64,000 nucleotides of DNA from Marinobacter sp. S0848L (lineage in GTDB: Bacteria > Pseudomonadota > Gammaproteobacteria > Pseudomonadales > Oleiphilaceae), in assembly GCF_023016065.1 (NCBI RefSeq), contig NZ_JALKAQ010000002.1, positions 360,190 to 424,189 of the forward strand, given 5' to 3'. The notes under the pieces were generated by a model. It was not told the origin of the DNA and did no database searches. It saw only the letters and a program-made list of their open reading frames with translations. Positions 1 to 8,203 of the stretch are shown here, one piece after another. The translations under genes and the position numbers were made by a program. The first letter of the stretch is position 1, and every line of letters starts with the position of its first letter.

Positions 1-211
1 TTTCGCAGGCAGCCTCGAGCGCTCTGGCGTCAATATCGGCTTTTAGCGCGTAAAGCGTGCATGGCGCGTGCAGCTGGTTGCCCGCAGCGCTGAGTACGCC
101 GTTTTCAATCAGCACCAGCGTGTCCGAGGGCGCCAGAGCGTTAATACAGGCCTGGTAGCGAGGATGCTCCGGCGCCTTGTTCAGAATGTGAAGTGTTGAG
201 TTACTCGTCAT
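1..211 (-). CDS. tusB: TusB/DsrH sulfurtransferase subunit, 3' end missing
   Basis: Partial gene; the reading frame runs from an ATG at 209-211 off the left edge, giving about 70 residues that begin MTSNSTLHILNKAPEHPRYQ. The N-terminal strand followed by LVLIENGVLSA is the DsrH/TusB pattern. TusB joins TusC and TusD in a hexamer that relays persulfide sulfur from TusA to TusE for 2-thiolation of the wobble uridine in tRNA. It follows tusC on the same strand with a 12-bp gap, in the usual tusDCB order. The family call rests on the N-terminus plus context. Confidence 0.85.
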   Translation of the reverse strand, partial: MTSNSTLHILNKAPEHPRYQACINALAPSDTLVLIENGVLSAAGNQLHAPCTLYALKADIDARALEAACE

Positions 212-223
212 GATACTCACCCT

Positions 224-586
224 CTAGCCCGCAAAAACCACATGTTTATGGTCGCCCAACACGTCTCGAATGTTGCTGACGAGCTCTACACCCGGCAGCA
301 TTGTCGATTCTGTCAAGCCATATTGCTGGCAAGCGTGTTCATCTGCGATCAGTGCCTCGATTCCAAACAGCGGCGCAGCAGATAAATTCTTTTCAGCAGA
401 TTTCTGACCGACGCCGTCTGGCCGTTGGCCTTTTCGGAGCCAGTTTACGCCGGCGCCGGTGAATAGCATGGCGGCCGGTTGATCAAACGCTGCCAGCGAA
501 AAGGCCATGTCTAATGCTTCCCGTCCAGTCCAGAAACCGTAAGGAGCTTGGTCGATCACAATGAGTGTGCTCACATCAGTTCCCAT
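224..586 (-). CDS. tusC: TusC/DsrF sulfurtransferase subunit
   Basis: A 120-residue protein of the DsrE/DsrF fold and the normal length for TusC. The stretch IDQAPYGFWTGREALDMAF is the family N-terminus, where the PY(G/S) and GREALD motifs are typical. It is the middle subunit of the TusBCD complex in cytoplasmic tRNA wobble-uridine thiolation and has no catalytic cysteine of its own. The start overlaps the end of tusD by 11 bp, so translation is probably coupled within the tusDCB operon. Confidence 0.93.
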   Translation of the reverse strand: MGTDVSTLIVIDQAPYGFWTGREALDMAFSLAAFDQPAAMLFTGAGVNWLRKGQRPDGVGQKSAEKNLSAAPLFGIEALIADEHACQQYGLTESTMLPGVELVSNIRDVLGDHKHVVFAG

Positions 587-983
587 GGAAATAAATGGTT
601 CTATCCGCGGCTTGACTGCCTTCTACCCACTCCCCCAGACCGGCGATCTCGAACGGCGCGAGAAGGTTTTCGGCGGGCAGTTCGTAACGGGCTTGTTCCG
701 TTTTGTCGATGAGCCCTCTGCGCAGGGCAGACGCAATGCAGGCTGTCGCGGGGATGTCGTGTTTCTTGAGGAAAACAGACCACTGCTGCGGCCAATGAGC
801 CTCATCCGAGGGCGGGGTGCTCAGGCTGGATGCCAGGTGCACGCCGTCGCCGTATAAGAACACACGGTCGATGCTGTGGCCGGCCGATAGAGCCGCTGTC
901 GCGAACATCAAAGCCGTCTGCGGGGCCTGAGAGGTCCACGGGGCGCCGGTGATAACCAGTGTGAAAGTAAGCGAATTCGGCAT
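576..983 (-). CDS. tusD: TusD/DsrE sulfurtransferase subunit
   Basis: A 135-residue DsrE-family protein. The conserved active cysteine lies in IPATACIASALRRG (about residue 79), matching the position of the persulfide-carrying cysteine of E. coli TusD. LVITGAPWTSQAPQTALMFA and the GDGVHLAS segment are the family's N-terminal and mid-protein landmarks. It takes sulfur from TusA and passes it to TusE. It is the first gene of the tusDCB operon on the minus strand, and a hairpin separates it from yccA upstream. Confidence 0.93.
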   Translation of the reverse strand: MPNSLTFTLVITGAPWTSQAPQTALMFATAALSAGHSIDRVFLYGDGVHLASSLSTPPSDEAHWPQQWSVFLKKHDIPATACIASALRRGLIDKTEQARYELPAENLLAPFEIAGLGEWVEGSQAADRTIYFHGN

Positions 984-1035
984 GTGTCAGGGTTCAGATA
1001 ATGGATAGATGCAGATTAGGAGTGTACCTAAAGCA

Positions 1036-1062
1036 GAAACCCCGGCAAAGCGCCGGGGTTTC
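1036..1062 (-). terminator. hairpin terminator after the Bax-inhibitor-like gene
   Basis: An 11-bp perfect GC-rich stem (1036-1046 and 1052-1062) with a 5-nt loop lies between the stop of the 1087-1806 gene and the start of tusD. The run following it is T-rich but imperfect on either strand. It probably insulates the tus operon from read-through. Confidence 0.75.
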
Positions 1063-1086
1063 TTTTGGCTGATTCTGTATTCTGAA

Positions 1087-1806
1087 TCAGTCTTCGCCGG
1101 TGAAGGCGCCAATCAGATGCAGCAAGCTGACGAACAGGTTGTAAATGTTCAGATACAGCCCGGTTGTTGCCATGATGTAGTTGGTTTCACCGCCATTTAC
1201 GATACGGCTGGTGTCGTAGAGGATGAAGCCAGACATCAGGAATACGATGGCCGCACTCATTGCCAGGCTAAAGGCGGTTACTTGAACGCCGAACAAACTG
1301 GCGACGAAAGCGCCCAGCATGCCAACGATAACCACCATCAGGCCCGCTACCAACATGCCACGCATGAAGCTGAAGTCTTTTTTGGTGGTCAGCACGTACC
1401 CTGAAAGCCCCAGGAACACCACCGCGGTGCCGCCCAGTGCCTGCATAACGATCTGGCTGCCGTTAGCAAACTGAAGGTAGTGCATCAGGATCGGACCCAG
1501 CGACAGGCCCAGCAGTCCGGTGAAAGCGAAAACCACACCAATACCGGCTGCGCTGTTGGCAGTTCTTGGCAGAACAAGCCACACGAGCGCCAGTGCGCCC
1601 AAGCTGCAAATCAAGCTTGCGCCTTGGCTCAGGCCAATGCTCATGGAAACACCGGCCATGACAGCACTGAATAGGAGTGTCATTGCCAGCAGGGTGTATG
1701 TGTTACGCAGGACCTTGGTGGCTTCCGGGCTGATGGCTCCGGTAGCGCTGCCGCGAGCGACTTGGATGCCACCCTGGCTTTGAACGTTGTATTGCCTGTT
1801 ATCCAT
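1087..1806 (-). CDS. Bax inhibitor-1/YccA family membrane protein
   Basis: A 239-residue integral membrane protein starting MDNRQYNVQS. I chose the ATG at 1804-1806 because a GGAGACGA ribosome-binding site precedes it; the frame extends upstream but that part is not family-like. About seven hydrophobic segments are visible from residue 35 on (TLLAMTLLFSAVMAGVSM onwards). The C-terminal half has the family features LFVSLLHLIGAF and FILYDTSRIVNGGETNYIMAT, including the conserved acidic and arginine residues. E. coli YccA binds and modulates the membrane protease FtsH; a similar role is inferred here. Confidence 0.93.
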   Translation of the reverse strand: MDNRQYNVQSQGGIQVARGSATGAISPEATKVLRNTYTLLAMTLLFSAVMAGVSMSIGLSQGASLICSLGALALVWLVLPRTANSAAGIGVVFAFTGLLGLSLGPILMHYLQFANGSQIVMQALGGTAVVFLGLSGYVLTTKKDFSFMRGMLVAGLMVVIVGMLGAFVASLFGVQVTAFSLAMSAAIVFLMSGFILYDTSRIVNGGETNYIMATTGLYLNIYNLFVSLLHLIGAFTGED

Positions 1807-2096
1807 TCTCGTCTCCGAATTTATCAAACGGCGGGGAGGGCAGGCTGAACGCGCCTTTCCGCTTCCCTCTAACCTGAAGTCCATAATAAGGTTGTATACG
1901 CAACTTTCAATCATTTGTGACAATAAACAGGGTGAAGAAGTTCATTACACTTCGTCCACCTAGCCTGTATTGATGAAACGTTGATCAATCTAATGGCGAT
2001 CCGCAAAATTTTCAGGAATTTCGGCACAAACCGTTGACAGCATAGGCGATTCCGGTATCATGCACACCGCTGTCGAGATGACGGCAAGAAAGATGC

Positions 2097-2187
2097 GGTG
2101 GGCTGGCAGAGCGGCTGAATGCAGCGGTCTTGAAAACCGCCGAAGGTTAATAGCCTTCCCGGGGTTCGAATCCCTGGCCCACCGCCA
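2097..2187 (+). tRNA. tRNA-Ser(TGA)
   Basis: The acceptor arm GGTGGGC (2097-2103) pairs with GCCCACC (2177-2183), followed by discriminator G and an encoded CCA. The anticodon stem GCGGT/ACCGC encloses loop CTTGAAA with anticodon TGA at 2131-2133. A long variable arm is present, as expected of a class II serine tRNA, and the T-arm shows GGTTCGAATCC. At 91 nt it has the normal length. Confidence 0.97.
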
Positions 2188-2452
2188 CTTTTCTTTTGGA
2201 TACAAGTGGTTAAATTAAGTACCTGGCTTCCAAACACTCTTCAGGTGTTGAATAATTTTCCCTCCCCAAGCATACACTTGTACTCTTGATTCCCAGTATT
2301 CTACGAATCCGCACGATAAAAGTTATCGCCTAACTGGCTTTGCTTTCTTTCATGTCGCTTTAAATCTGTGCTCTGAACGTCTGCTGAAGTCCACCTGAAT
2401 AAGGTATAGCATGGTATTTCGAACGTTTCGGTAGGACGCTGATCGCTCCACG

Positions 2453-4225
2453 ATGACTTTCCCAGATTTGGCGAGAATCACGATGATGAAACAACCTCTC
2501 CATACCGCGACTAAAACGGTTGAGACGCTTACCCCTACTAACACCCTTACTGAGCTGGCCGCTTTGGCGGATTATTCGCTGCTGAAATCTCTCAATTGCG
2601 ACCCCGATGCCAAAGAGGATGGGCGCGACCACCGGCCGCGGCAGGTTTTCAGCGGTCACTATGTGCCCGTTGCCCCTACACCTATAAAAGATCCGGAATA
2701 TGTGGCCCATAGCTTCGGTTTGTTTCGCGAACTGGGTTTCGCCGACGAGTTAGCAACGTCGGAGGACTTTATGCGCATGTTCTCTGGCGATCTTTCATCG
2801 GTCCCCCTGCCCATGCGCAAGCTTGGCTGGGCCTGTGGATATGCGTTGTCCATTATGGGTAACGAGTACATTCAGCAGTGCCCGTTCCAAACCGGCAACG
2901 CCTACGGTGACGGTCGCGCCATATCCGTGCTGGAAGCGGTTATTAACGGCCAGCGTTGGGAAATGCAGTTAAAAGGTGGTGGCCCCACACCTTACTGTCG
3001 CGGTGGTGACGGGCGTGCGGTGTTGCGATCCAGCGTGCGGGAGTTTCTAGCGCAGGAGCACATGCACGCACTCGGCGTGCCGACGTCACGGTCTTTAAGT
3101 CTGTATGTGTCGAAAACCGAGAAAGTCCGGAGGCCCTGGTATTCCGAAGGCTCGCGTTCAAGAGATCCGGATACGCTGGTTTCTGAACCGTTGGCGATCA
3201 GCATCCGCGTGGCGCCTTCGTTTATCCGGGTTGGTCAGCTTGAGCTGTTCGGACGTCGGGCACGAAAAAACGAACACCCAGAAGCGATGGTTGAGCTTGA
3301 ACAGATTGTCCGGCATCTGATTGAGCGTGAGTACGGTACAGAAATTGACACCGAACTGGCATTACCAAATCAGGTGGTGGCACTGGCGCTGGCGTTTCGA
3401 GGCAGGCTGACATCGTTGGTGGCAAACTGGGTCCGCGTCGGTTTCTGTCAGGGCAACTTTAACAGCGACAACTGTGCCGCAGGTGGCTATACGCTGGACT
3501 ACGGCCCATTCGGTTTCTGTGATGTGTTTAATCCGCGCTTTCAGCCTTGGACGGGCGGGGGAGATCACTATTCTTTTTTGAACCAGCCAGTTGCAGCGGA
3601 AGCTAACTTCCACATGTTTTGTGTGGCTGTGGAGCCGTTGCTGGCCGAGCACTCGGACCACCTGCAACAACTTTCTGAGATCGAAAAAGGCTTCTCGGGA
3701 GCCATGCAAACCGAGATGGAGAAGATGTGGGCGGCAAAACTTGGTTTAAATAGATTTTGCCCCGATTTGTTCCGTGATCTGGTGAGGTTGATGATGGAAA
3801 CATCGGTCGATTACACAGTGTTTTTCCGCGAGCTGTCCTTGCTGCCTGACAACATAGAACCACTGAAAAAGAGCTTTTATCAAAGTCCGTCATACGCGGC
3901 CGACCCGCAAGGCATTGATGAACGCTGGTCTGTTTGGCTCGCAAGATGGAGGGCAATGGTTGGCAGTTCGACGACACACTCCGATGCACAGGTTTCGAGC
4001 GGAATGAAAAAAGTTAATCCGAAATACTGTTTGCGCGACTGGCAAGTCGTGCCAGCGTACCAACAGGCCGAAACGGGAAACTATGAGCTACTGCGAGAAC
4101 TGCAGTTAGTGATGACACAGCCGTACGTTGAGCAGTCGCAAGCTATTGAGCATCAATACTACCGGCTGAAGCCCATGGAGCTCTTTGGCGTGGGCGGTGC
4201 ATCGCATTACAGTTGCTCATCCTAA
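2453..4225 (+). CDS. selO: SelO (YdiU) protein adenylyltransferase, long form
   Basis: A 590-residue pseudokinase-fold enzyme that transfers AMP from ATP to Ser/Thr/Tyr of target proteins and is linked to redox stress. Hallmarks are [18 protein letters not shown] (nucleotide loop), the QGNFNSDN catalytic segment and DYGPFGF with the metal-binding aspartate. At 590 residues it is longer than E. coli YdiU (about 480) and nearer the eukaryotic long form. The protein ends in Cys-Ser-Ser, so a cysteine occupies the third-last position, where animal SelO carries selenocysteine. The start is uncertain: tandem ATGs at 2483 and 2486 are also possible, and no site has a strong Shine-Dalgarno. Confidence 0.93.
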   Translation: MTFPDLARITMMKQPLHTATKTVETLTPTNTLTELAALADYSLLKSLNCDPDAKEDGRDHRPRQVFSGHYVPVAPTPIKDPEYVAHSFGLFRELGFADELATSEDFMRMFSGDLSSVPLPMRKLGWACGYALSIMGNEYIQQCPFQTGNAYGDGRAISVLEAVINGQRWEMQLKGGGPTPYCRGGDGRAVLRSSVREFLAQEHMHALGVPTSRSLSLYVSKTEKVRRPWYSEGSRSRDPDTLVSEPLAISIRVAPSFIRVGQLELFGRRARKNEHPEAMVELEQIVRHLIEREYGTEIDTELALPNQVVALALAFRGRLTSLVANWVRVGFCQGNFNSDNCAAGGYTLDYGPFGFCDVFNPRFQPWTGGGDHYSFLNQPVAAEANFHMFCVAVEPLLAEHSDHLQQLSEIEKGFSGAMQTEMEKMWAAKLGLNRFCPDLFRDLVRLMMETSVDYTVFFRELSLLPDNIEPLKKSFYQSPSYAADPQGIDERWSVWLARWRAMVGSSTTHSDAQVSSGMKKVNPKYCLRDWQVVPAYQQAETGNYELLRELQLVMTQPYVEQSQAIEHQYYRLKPMELFGVGGASHYSCSS

Positions 4226-4230
4226 AGACC

Positions 4231-4264
4231 AGAAACAGCTATGGCACGCGTCTTAGCTGTTTCT
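4231..4264 (+). terminator. possible terminator hairpin after selO
   Basis: A 10-bp perfect inverted repeat, AGAAACAGCT and AGCTGTTTCT, with a 14-nt loop starts 5 bp after the selO stop. It has no T-tract, so factor-independent termination is doubtful. Confidence 0.4.
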
Positions 4265-4306
4265 GATGTTGAATCATGCAGCGGCGTTGCGCCTCAGGTG
4301 TGTGTC

Positions 4307-4444
4307 TTACGTGTTGATCCGGCGATATGCTGCTTCTAGAAAGCTGTACAACCCAAAGGCGAACAGACCCAGCGCCACAATGCCAAGCAGCCCGTTACCG
4401 TAGGGGCTGACGGCCAGCCCACATAACCCAGCACGCCGATCAAC
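4307..4444 (-). pseudogene. C-terminal remnant of a DUF1206 membrane protein
   Basis: Reading the minus strand towards the stop codon at 4307-4309 gives VSPYGNGLLGIVALGLFAFG followed by LYSFLEAAYRRINT. This matches the last transmembrane repeat of DUF1206 proteins, which end in a G(L/I)YSxxEARYRRI-type tail. Only about 46 residues are readable; upstream of roughly 4445 the frame loses all resemblance and there is no start codon. I read it as the 3' end of a deleted gene. The rest of the gene-free interval 4226-4733 holds the selO hairpin and the promoter region of the next gene, with nothing else recognisable. Confidence 0.6.
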
Positions 4445-4733
4445 AGTATAGTTTCTCAAAGTTAGTTCGGTTCCCCCTAAAGCTCAAGCTATCAAGATGG
4501 AACCACATTAATGGAGTATTAGTTAATGGCAATGGAGAAGCGGTTGTTAAAAGTAGAAAGCTGTGCCAGCTTGTGAATACGTAATATGGAATGGCGTTAG
4601 GTCTAATTTTTATACGTATTTGTAGTTCGCTTATGTGTCGTCATAACCATGTTATGAGTTATACCTGAATGAGCTTAAAGAGCATATTTCTCTTCAGGCG
4701 ATCGCAAACGTAACTTTCTACAGGAGTACGATA

Positions 4734-5270
4734 ATGCGTAAGTTTATTTCTCACACAATGGGCGTCTCTCTGTTGACTAGCGGATTAGTTATTAGTCTTC
4801 CAGCGGTTGCAGCAGGAGGGTTGTATTCCATGGATGAGTTGTCGGATGCAAGTGTCTTCGACAGTAGCGGTGAAGAGATAGGCGAAGTTGAAGACGTTCT
4901 TATGGGCAACGACATGTCAGTTCACTCGCTGGTAATTGAAACCGGGGAAATACTCGGCATAGGCGGTGGTGAAGTTGTCGCAGAGCGTGGCACATTTACT
5001 GTCGTGACCGCCTCCGATAAAGCCGGATACGACGACGTCGAGTATGAAGTTCATATGGAAATGACTCAGGATGAGTTGAAAAAACTACCGTCCTACAATC
5101 AGGATTGGTGGGATACAACAAGCCAGAGCATGCAGCAGGCTTGGGAAAACACCAAGGACATTAGTGAAAGTGCTTGGGAGAACACCAAGGAGGCCACGTC
5201 TTCAGCTTGGTATAACGTCAAACAAGGTGTAGAGACGATGGGTGACAAGGCCGAGCAGGCAACGGAGTAA
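4734..5270 (+). CDS. exported PRC-barrel protein with C-terminal helical repeats
   Basis: A 178-residue protein with a signal peptide (residues 1-27, hydrophobic core ending AVAA). A PRC-barrel domain covers about residues 30-105, with the FDSSGEEIGEVEDVLM pattern that defines the fold. The last 60 residues carry an 11-12-residue repeat: QAWENTKDISE, SAWENTKEATS, SAWYNVKQGVE. Such amphipathic repeats resemble LEA-like or surface-binding helices. It is probably periplasmic and may be stress related, but the function is unknown. AGGAG lies 7 bp before the ATG. It precedes a metallothionein gene, so a stress role is an inference from context. Confidence 0.85.
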   Translation: MRKFISHTMGVSLLTSGLVISLPAVAAGGLYSMDELSDASVFDSSGEEIGEVEDVLMGNDMSVHSLVIETGEILGIGGGEVVAERGTFTVVTASDKAGYDDVEYEVHMEMTQDELKKLPSYNQDWWDTTSQSMQQAWENTKDISESAWENTKEATSSAWYNVKQGVETMGDKAEQATE

Positions 5271-5282
5271 TTTGCTCGGTGA

Positions 5283-5305
5283 GGGGACATCCGCGGGATG
5301 TCCCC
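5283..5305 (+). terminator. hairpin between PRC-barrel and metallothionein genes
   Basis: A 10-bp perfect stem (5283-5292 and 5296-5305) with a 3-nt loop begins 12 bp after the PRC-barrel stop. It lacks a T-tract and could instead protect the 3' end of the mRNA. Confidence 0.5.
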
Positions 5306-5336
5306 TATTGGTTAAACCAGTAAATGGAGGTATACC

Positions 5337-5513
5337 ATGCAGAACGTTAATCCAGATGGGACCTACCTATGTTCGCACGACAGTTGTAGTTGCAGGGTCG
5401 CAGACGACAAGAATCACACGAAGACAGCAGAGGGCATTTTTTGTAGTGAAGGCTGCGCGGAAGGAAAAGGCTGCAATCATTCAGATTGTAACTGCGCTTC
5501 AAAAGATAAATAG
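5337..5513 (+). CDS. bacterial metallothionein (SmtA/BmtA-like)
   Basis: A 58-residue cysteine-rich protein with ATG at 5337 and TGGAGG 7 bp upstream. It has eight cysteines (12, 17, 19, 36, 40, 46, 51, 53) and histidines at 14, 27 and 48. The order of motifs, CSHDSCSC, then FCSEGCAEG, then CNHSDCNC, is that of bacterial metallothioneins, which bind Zn(II), Cd(II) or Cu(I) in a mixed Cys/His cluster. It is too short for most gene callers and is hidden beneath a spurious longer frame. No metal-responsive operator was recognised upstream. The strong bidirectional hairpin downstream ends its transcript. Confidence 0.93.
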   Translation: MQNVNPDGTYLCSHDSCSCRVADDKNHTKTAEGIFCSEGCAEGKGCNHSDCNCASKDK

Positions 5514-5556
5514 TATTTAAAGATCTACCTCTAAAACATTTATATTATATCTAGTG

Positions 5557-5600
5557 AATAAGAGCCTGTTTCTGTTTTGGAATAGAAACAGGCTCTTATT
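5557..5600. terminator. bidirectional terminator between metallothionein and glpD
   Basis: A 17-bp perfect inverted repeat (5557-5573 and 5584-5600) with a 10-nt loop sits between two convergent genes. A/T-rich flanks on both sides suit termination from both directions. Confidence 0.85.
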
Positions 5601-5608
5601 CAGGCGCT

Positions 5609-7096
5609 TTATGATCCACTCAGATACGCCTGTAGCAATTCAATATCACCTTCCGAGGCATATAGCCCTTGTTTGGTGCGGCGCCATAAGATGTCATCGC
5701 ATGTGACTGCCCATTCGTTACGCACCAGATAGTCCACTTCGCGCTCATAGAGAGTGCCCAGGAAGTGTTGACCGAGATCCTCGATAGATGAGCAGTCTTT
5801 CAGGATGGCGCGAGACAGGGTTCCGTATGTACGCACGTATCGACGAACGATGGCGTCAGGTAGCCAGGAGAACTCTTGTTTGAGCGCGCTAGCTAGTGTG
5901 TCCTGGTTTTTGAAATCCCCACCGGGTAAGGCGGCGGTCTTTGTCCAGCGCTTGCCGGTTCGCTCAAAGAAGTTGCACAGCCTATCGGTTGCCGCTTCAG
6001 CCAGTTTACGGTAAGTAGTGATTTTACCGCCAAACACCGAGATCAGTGGGGCTTTCCCTTTTTCATCATTCACCTCAAAGGTGTAATCCCGTGAAGCCTT
6101 TTGAGCATTTTCTTCTTCGCCATCCATTAAGGGGCGCACACCGGAATACGACCACACCACGTCTGACGGCTGAAGTTGCCGTTTGAAATGATCGTTGACT
6201 ATGTCGAGCAAATACGTGGTTTCTTCGGGCGAAATTTTGGCTTTTGACGGGTCGCCTTCGTACTCGACATCGGTAGTGCCGACCAGTGAAAAGTTGTCCT
6301 CGTAGGGGATGACGAAAACAATGCGCGCATCTTCGTTTTGGAGAATGTACGCCTCTTCTTCCTGGTTCAGTCTTGGCACCACAATGTGGCTGCCTTTCAC
6401 CATGCGAATCATCTTGGGCGCTTTCATCGAAAGCGCTTCACCGAACAAAGAGCTTACCCAGGGGCCGGAGGCATTCACTATCGCTCTGGCGGTGACGATT
6501 TTTTCGTGGTTTGTGCACGTATCCTGAAGTGTTACCCGCCACTCATCGGTCCCGCGCTCTGCATTGACGCATTTGGTGTGGGTCATGATCGTGGCGCCGG
6601 CCTGTTCCGCTTTTTTGGCGGTTAGGACAACCAGTCGGGCATCGTCTACCCAGCCGTCTGAGTATTCGAAGCCGCGCGTCATTTCGGGTTTCAGTGGTCC
6701 GGAACCATCAAAGCGGATCGAGCGGGAGCCGGGGAGCATTTCACGCTTGGCCAGATGGTCGTAAAGAAACAGCCCTGTTCGGATCATCCACGCTGGGCGC
6801 AGGTGAGAGCGGTGGGGCAGGCGGAAGCGCATTGGATGCATGATGTGGGGCGAATTGCGCAACAAAGACTCTCGTTCGGCCAATGCCTTCTGGACCAGCC
6901 GGAATTCGTAGTGCTCCAGGTAGCGCAGCCCGCCGTGAATCAGTTTGCTGCTGTTAGACGAGGTAGCAGAGGCCAGGTCATTCATTTCGCACAGCAGAAC
7001 CTTTAAGCCTCGGCCTGCGGCATCCATCGCGATGCCTGTGCCATTGATGCCGCCGCCCACGACAACGACATCATAATGGGGGTGTTCTGCTGACAT
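5609..7096 (-). CDS. glpD: aerobic glycerol-3-phosphate dehydrogenase
   Basis: A 495-residue FAD enzyme, normal length for GlpD. It oxidises sn-glycerol-3-phosphate to dihydroxyacetone phosphate at the inner membrane and passes electrons to ubiquinone. The N-terminus YDVVVVGGGINGTGIAMDAA is the FAD-binding Rossmann loop, and SSNSSKLIHGGLRYLE is the family signature. GSHIVVPR and SVFGGKITTYRKLAEAA are further diagnostic segments. It lies downstream of glpR on the same strand, 136 bp away, with a palindrome in the gap that is a candidate GlpR site. Confidence 0.97.
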   Translation of the reverse strand: MSAEHPHYDVVVVGGGINGTGIAMDAAGRGLKVLLCEMNDLASATSSNSSKLIHGGLRYLEHYEFRLVQKALAERESLLRNSPHIMHPMRFRLPHRSHLRPAWMIRTGLFLYDHLAKREMLPGSRSIRFDGSGPLKPEMTRGFEYSDGWVDDARLVVLTAKKAEQAGATIMTHTKCVNAERGTDEWRVTLQDTCTNHEKIVTARAIVNASGPWVSSLFGEALSMKAPKMIRMVKGSHIVVPRLNQEEEAYILQNEDARIVFVIPYEDNFSLVGTTDVEYEGDPSKAKISPEETTYLLDIVNDHFKRQLQPSDVVWSYSGVRPLMDGEEENAQKASRDYTFEVNDEKGKAPLISVFGGKITTYRKLAEAATDRLCNFFERTGKRWTKTAALPGGDFKNQDTLASALKQEFSWLPDAIVRRYVRTYGTLSRAILKDCSSIEDLGQHFLGTLYEREVDYLVRNEWAVTCDDILWRRTKQGLYASEGDIELLQAYLSGS

Positions 7097-7129
7097 GTCT
7101 GCTGCTCTCCCGACGCCTTAGTAGATTCG

Positions 7130-7147
7130 TTTCGCTATTATGCGAAA
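7130..7147. promoter_or_regulatory. candidate GlpR operator upstream of glpD
   Basis: TTTCGC and GCGAAA form an 18-bp palindrome with a 6-bp A/T spacer 34 bp upstream of the glpD start. A further ATGTTCG half-site follows at 7155-7161. TTCG/CGAA cores resemble known GlpR sites, but the assignment is inferred. Confidence 0.45.
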
Positions 7148-7232
7148 GTATAAGATGTTCGTAAAGGAAAATGCGAAGGCAATCGAAAATGTGTGGATAG
7201 GGGTTTTGTTCGAGATCGAAAGGTTGAGAGGT

Positions 7233-7991
7233 TTAGACCAAATGTAGCGCCACGTTGTGTTCTGTGAGCATTTTTGAAATTTCTTCGGGTGGTTGTTCGT
7301 CCGTAAACACGTGGTCAGCCTGAGTAATGCTGCCTAGCCTTACCATTGCGTTTCGGCCGAACTTGGAATGGTCGGCCGCGAGCAGGGTTTGGTCTGAATT
7401 GGCAATGATGGCCTGAGCGACTCGAACTTCGCGGTAATCGAAGTCCAGAAGCGATCCGTCGTTGTGGATCCCACTGATACCGATAATACCGAAGTCCATC
7501 TTGAATTGGTTGATGAAGTCTCGGGTGGCCTCGCCCACAATGCCGCCGTCACGACTTCGAACTTCGCCGCCGGCGACGATGACTCGAAAGTCTTCTTTGG
7601 CGGAAAGGATGGACGCTACGTGAAGATTGTTGGTGACCACCTGCAACCCGTTTTTAGCCAGCAGCGCCTTGGCGATGGTTTCCGTGGTCGTGCCGATATT
7701 GATGAACAGTGAGGAATTATCCGGAATGAGCTTCACCATGGCTTCGGCGATCCGCTCTTTCGCCTCAAGGTCCATAATCTTTCGGGCTTGGTAGGCGGTA
7801 TTCTCGGTGCTCGAGTCTATACCTGCGCCACCGTGGTGGCGGCGCAATTTCTTATGTTTTGCCAGCTCGTTTAAATCTCGGCGTATGGTCTGCGGCGTAA
7901 CCTGAAACTGTTCGACCAATTGATCGGTAGTGACGAAACCGTTCTCCTGGATCAACTCCAGAATGAGTTCCTGCCGATGCCGCTGCGCCAT
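7233..7991 (-). CDS. glpR: GlpR, DeoR-family repressor of glycerol genes
   Basis: A 252-residue DeoR-family regulator. The winged-helix N-terminus is textbook ([20 protein letters not shown], then [17 protein letters not shown]), with the recognition helix at about residues 32-45. The C-terminal sensor domain contains the sugar-phosphate loop [15 protein letters not shown] and the ADHSKFGR segment. GlpR releases DNA on binding glycerol-3-phosphate. It is placed between glpD and divergent glpK, and half-sites around both promoters support self- and pathway control. Confidence 0.95.
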   Translation of the reverse strand: MAQRHRQELILELIQENGFVTTDQLVEQFQVTPQTIRRDLNELAKHKKLRRHHGGAGIDSSTENTAYQARKIMDLEAKERIAEAMVKLIPDNSSLFINIGTTTETIAKALLAKNGLQVVTNNLHVASILSAKEDFRVIVAGGEVRSRDGGIVGEATRDFINQFKMDFGIIGISGIHNDGSLLDFDYREVRVAQAIIANSDQTLLAADHSKFGRNAMVRLGSITQADHVFTDEQPPEEISKMLTEHNVALHLV

Positions 7992-8019
7992 TTAATGTAC
8001 TCCGAAGCTGGGTGTTTTC

Positions 8020-8045
8020 TGTTCGATTTCGCGTAAAAACGAACA
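8020..8045. promoter_or_regulatory. candidate GlpR half-sites in the glpR-glpK intergenic region
   Basis: TGTTCG (8020-8025) and CGAACA (8040-8045) form an inverted repeat with a 14-bp spacer. A further CGAACA lies at 8173-8178 near glpK. The half-site equals that of the E. coli GlpR operator, but the spacing is wider, so the arrangement is a guess. Confidence 0.4.
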
Positions 8046-8203
8046 TTTTGGGAAAGTTTAGTTGTTTTAAGGGGTTTCTGCAGCTATCCCGATGGGTTGG
8101 ATGGCAAATTGACTGCTATATAAAGGGGGGAGGCAAAATTCTTGGTATTTCTTTTTCAAAAAAGCAAAAATGCGAACAAAAATGAAGCCGAGGCCGATAA
8201 CGC

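Noticed and set aside
2453..4225. Selenocysteine codon in selO
   Set aside because: The third-last codon is TGC, not TGA, and no SECIS-like need arises.
5242..5520. A longer plus-strand reading frame covering the metallothionein
   Set aside because: It overlaps PRC-barrel coding DNA and hides the cysteine-patterned frame, which has its own ribosome-binding site.
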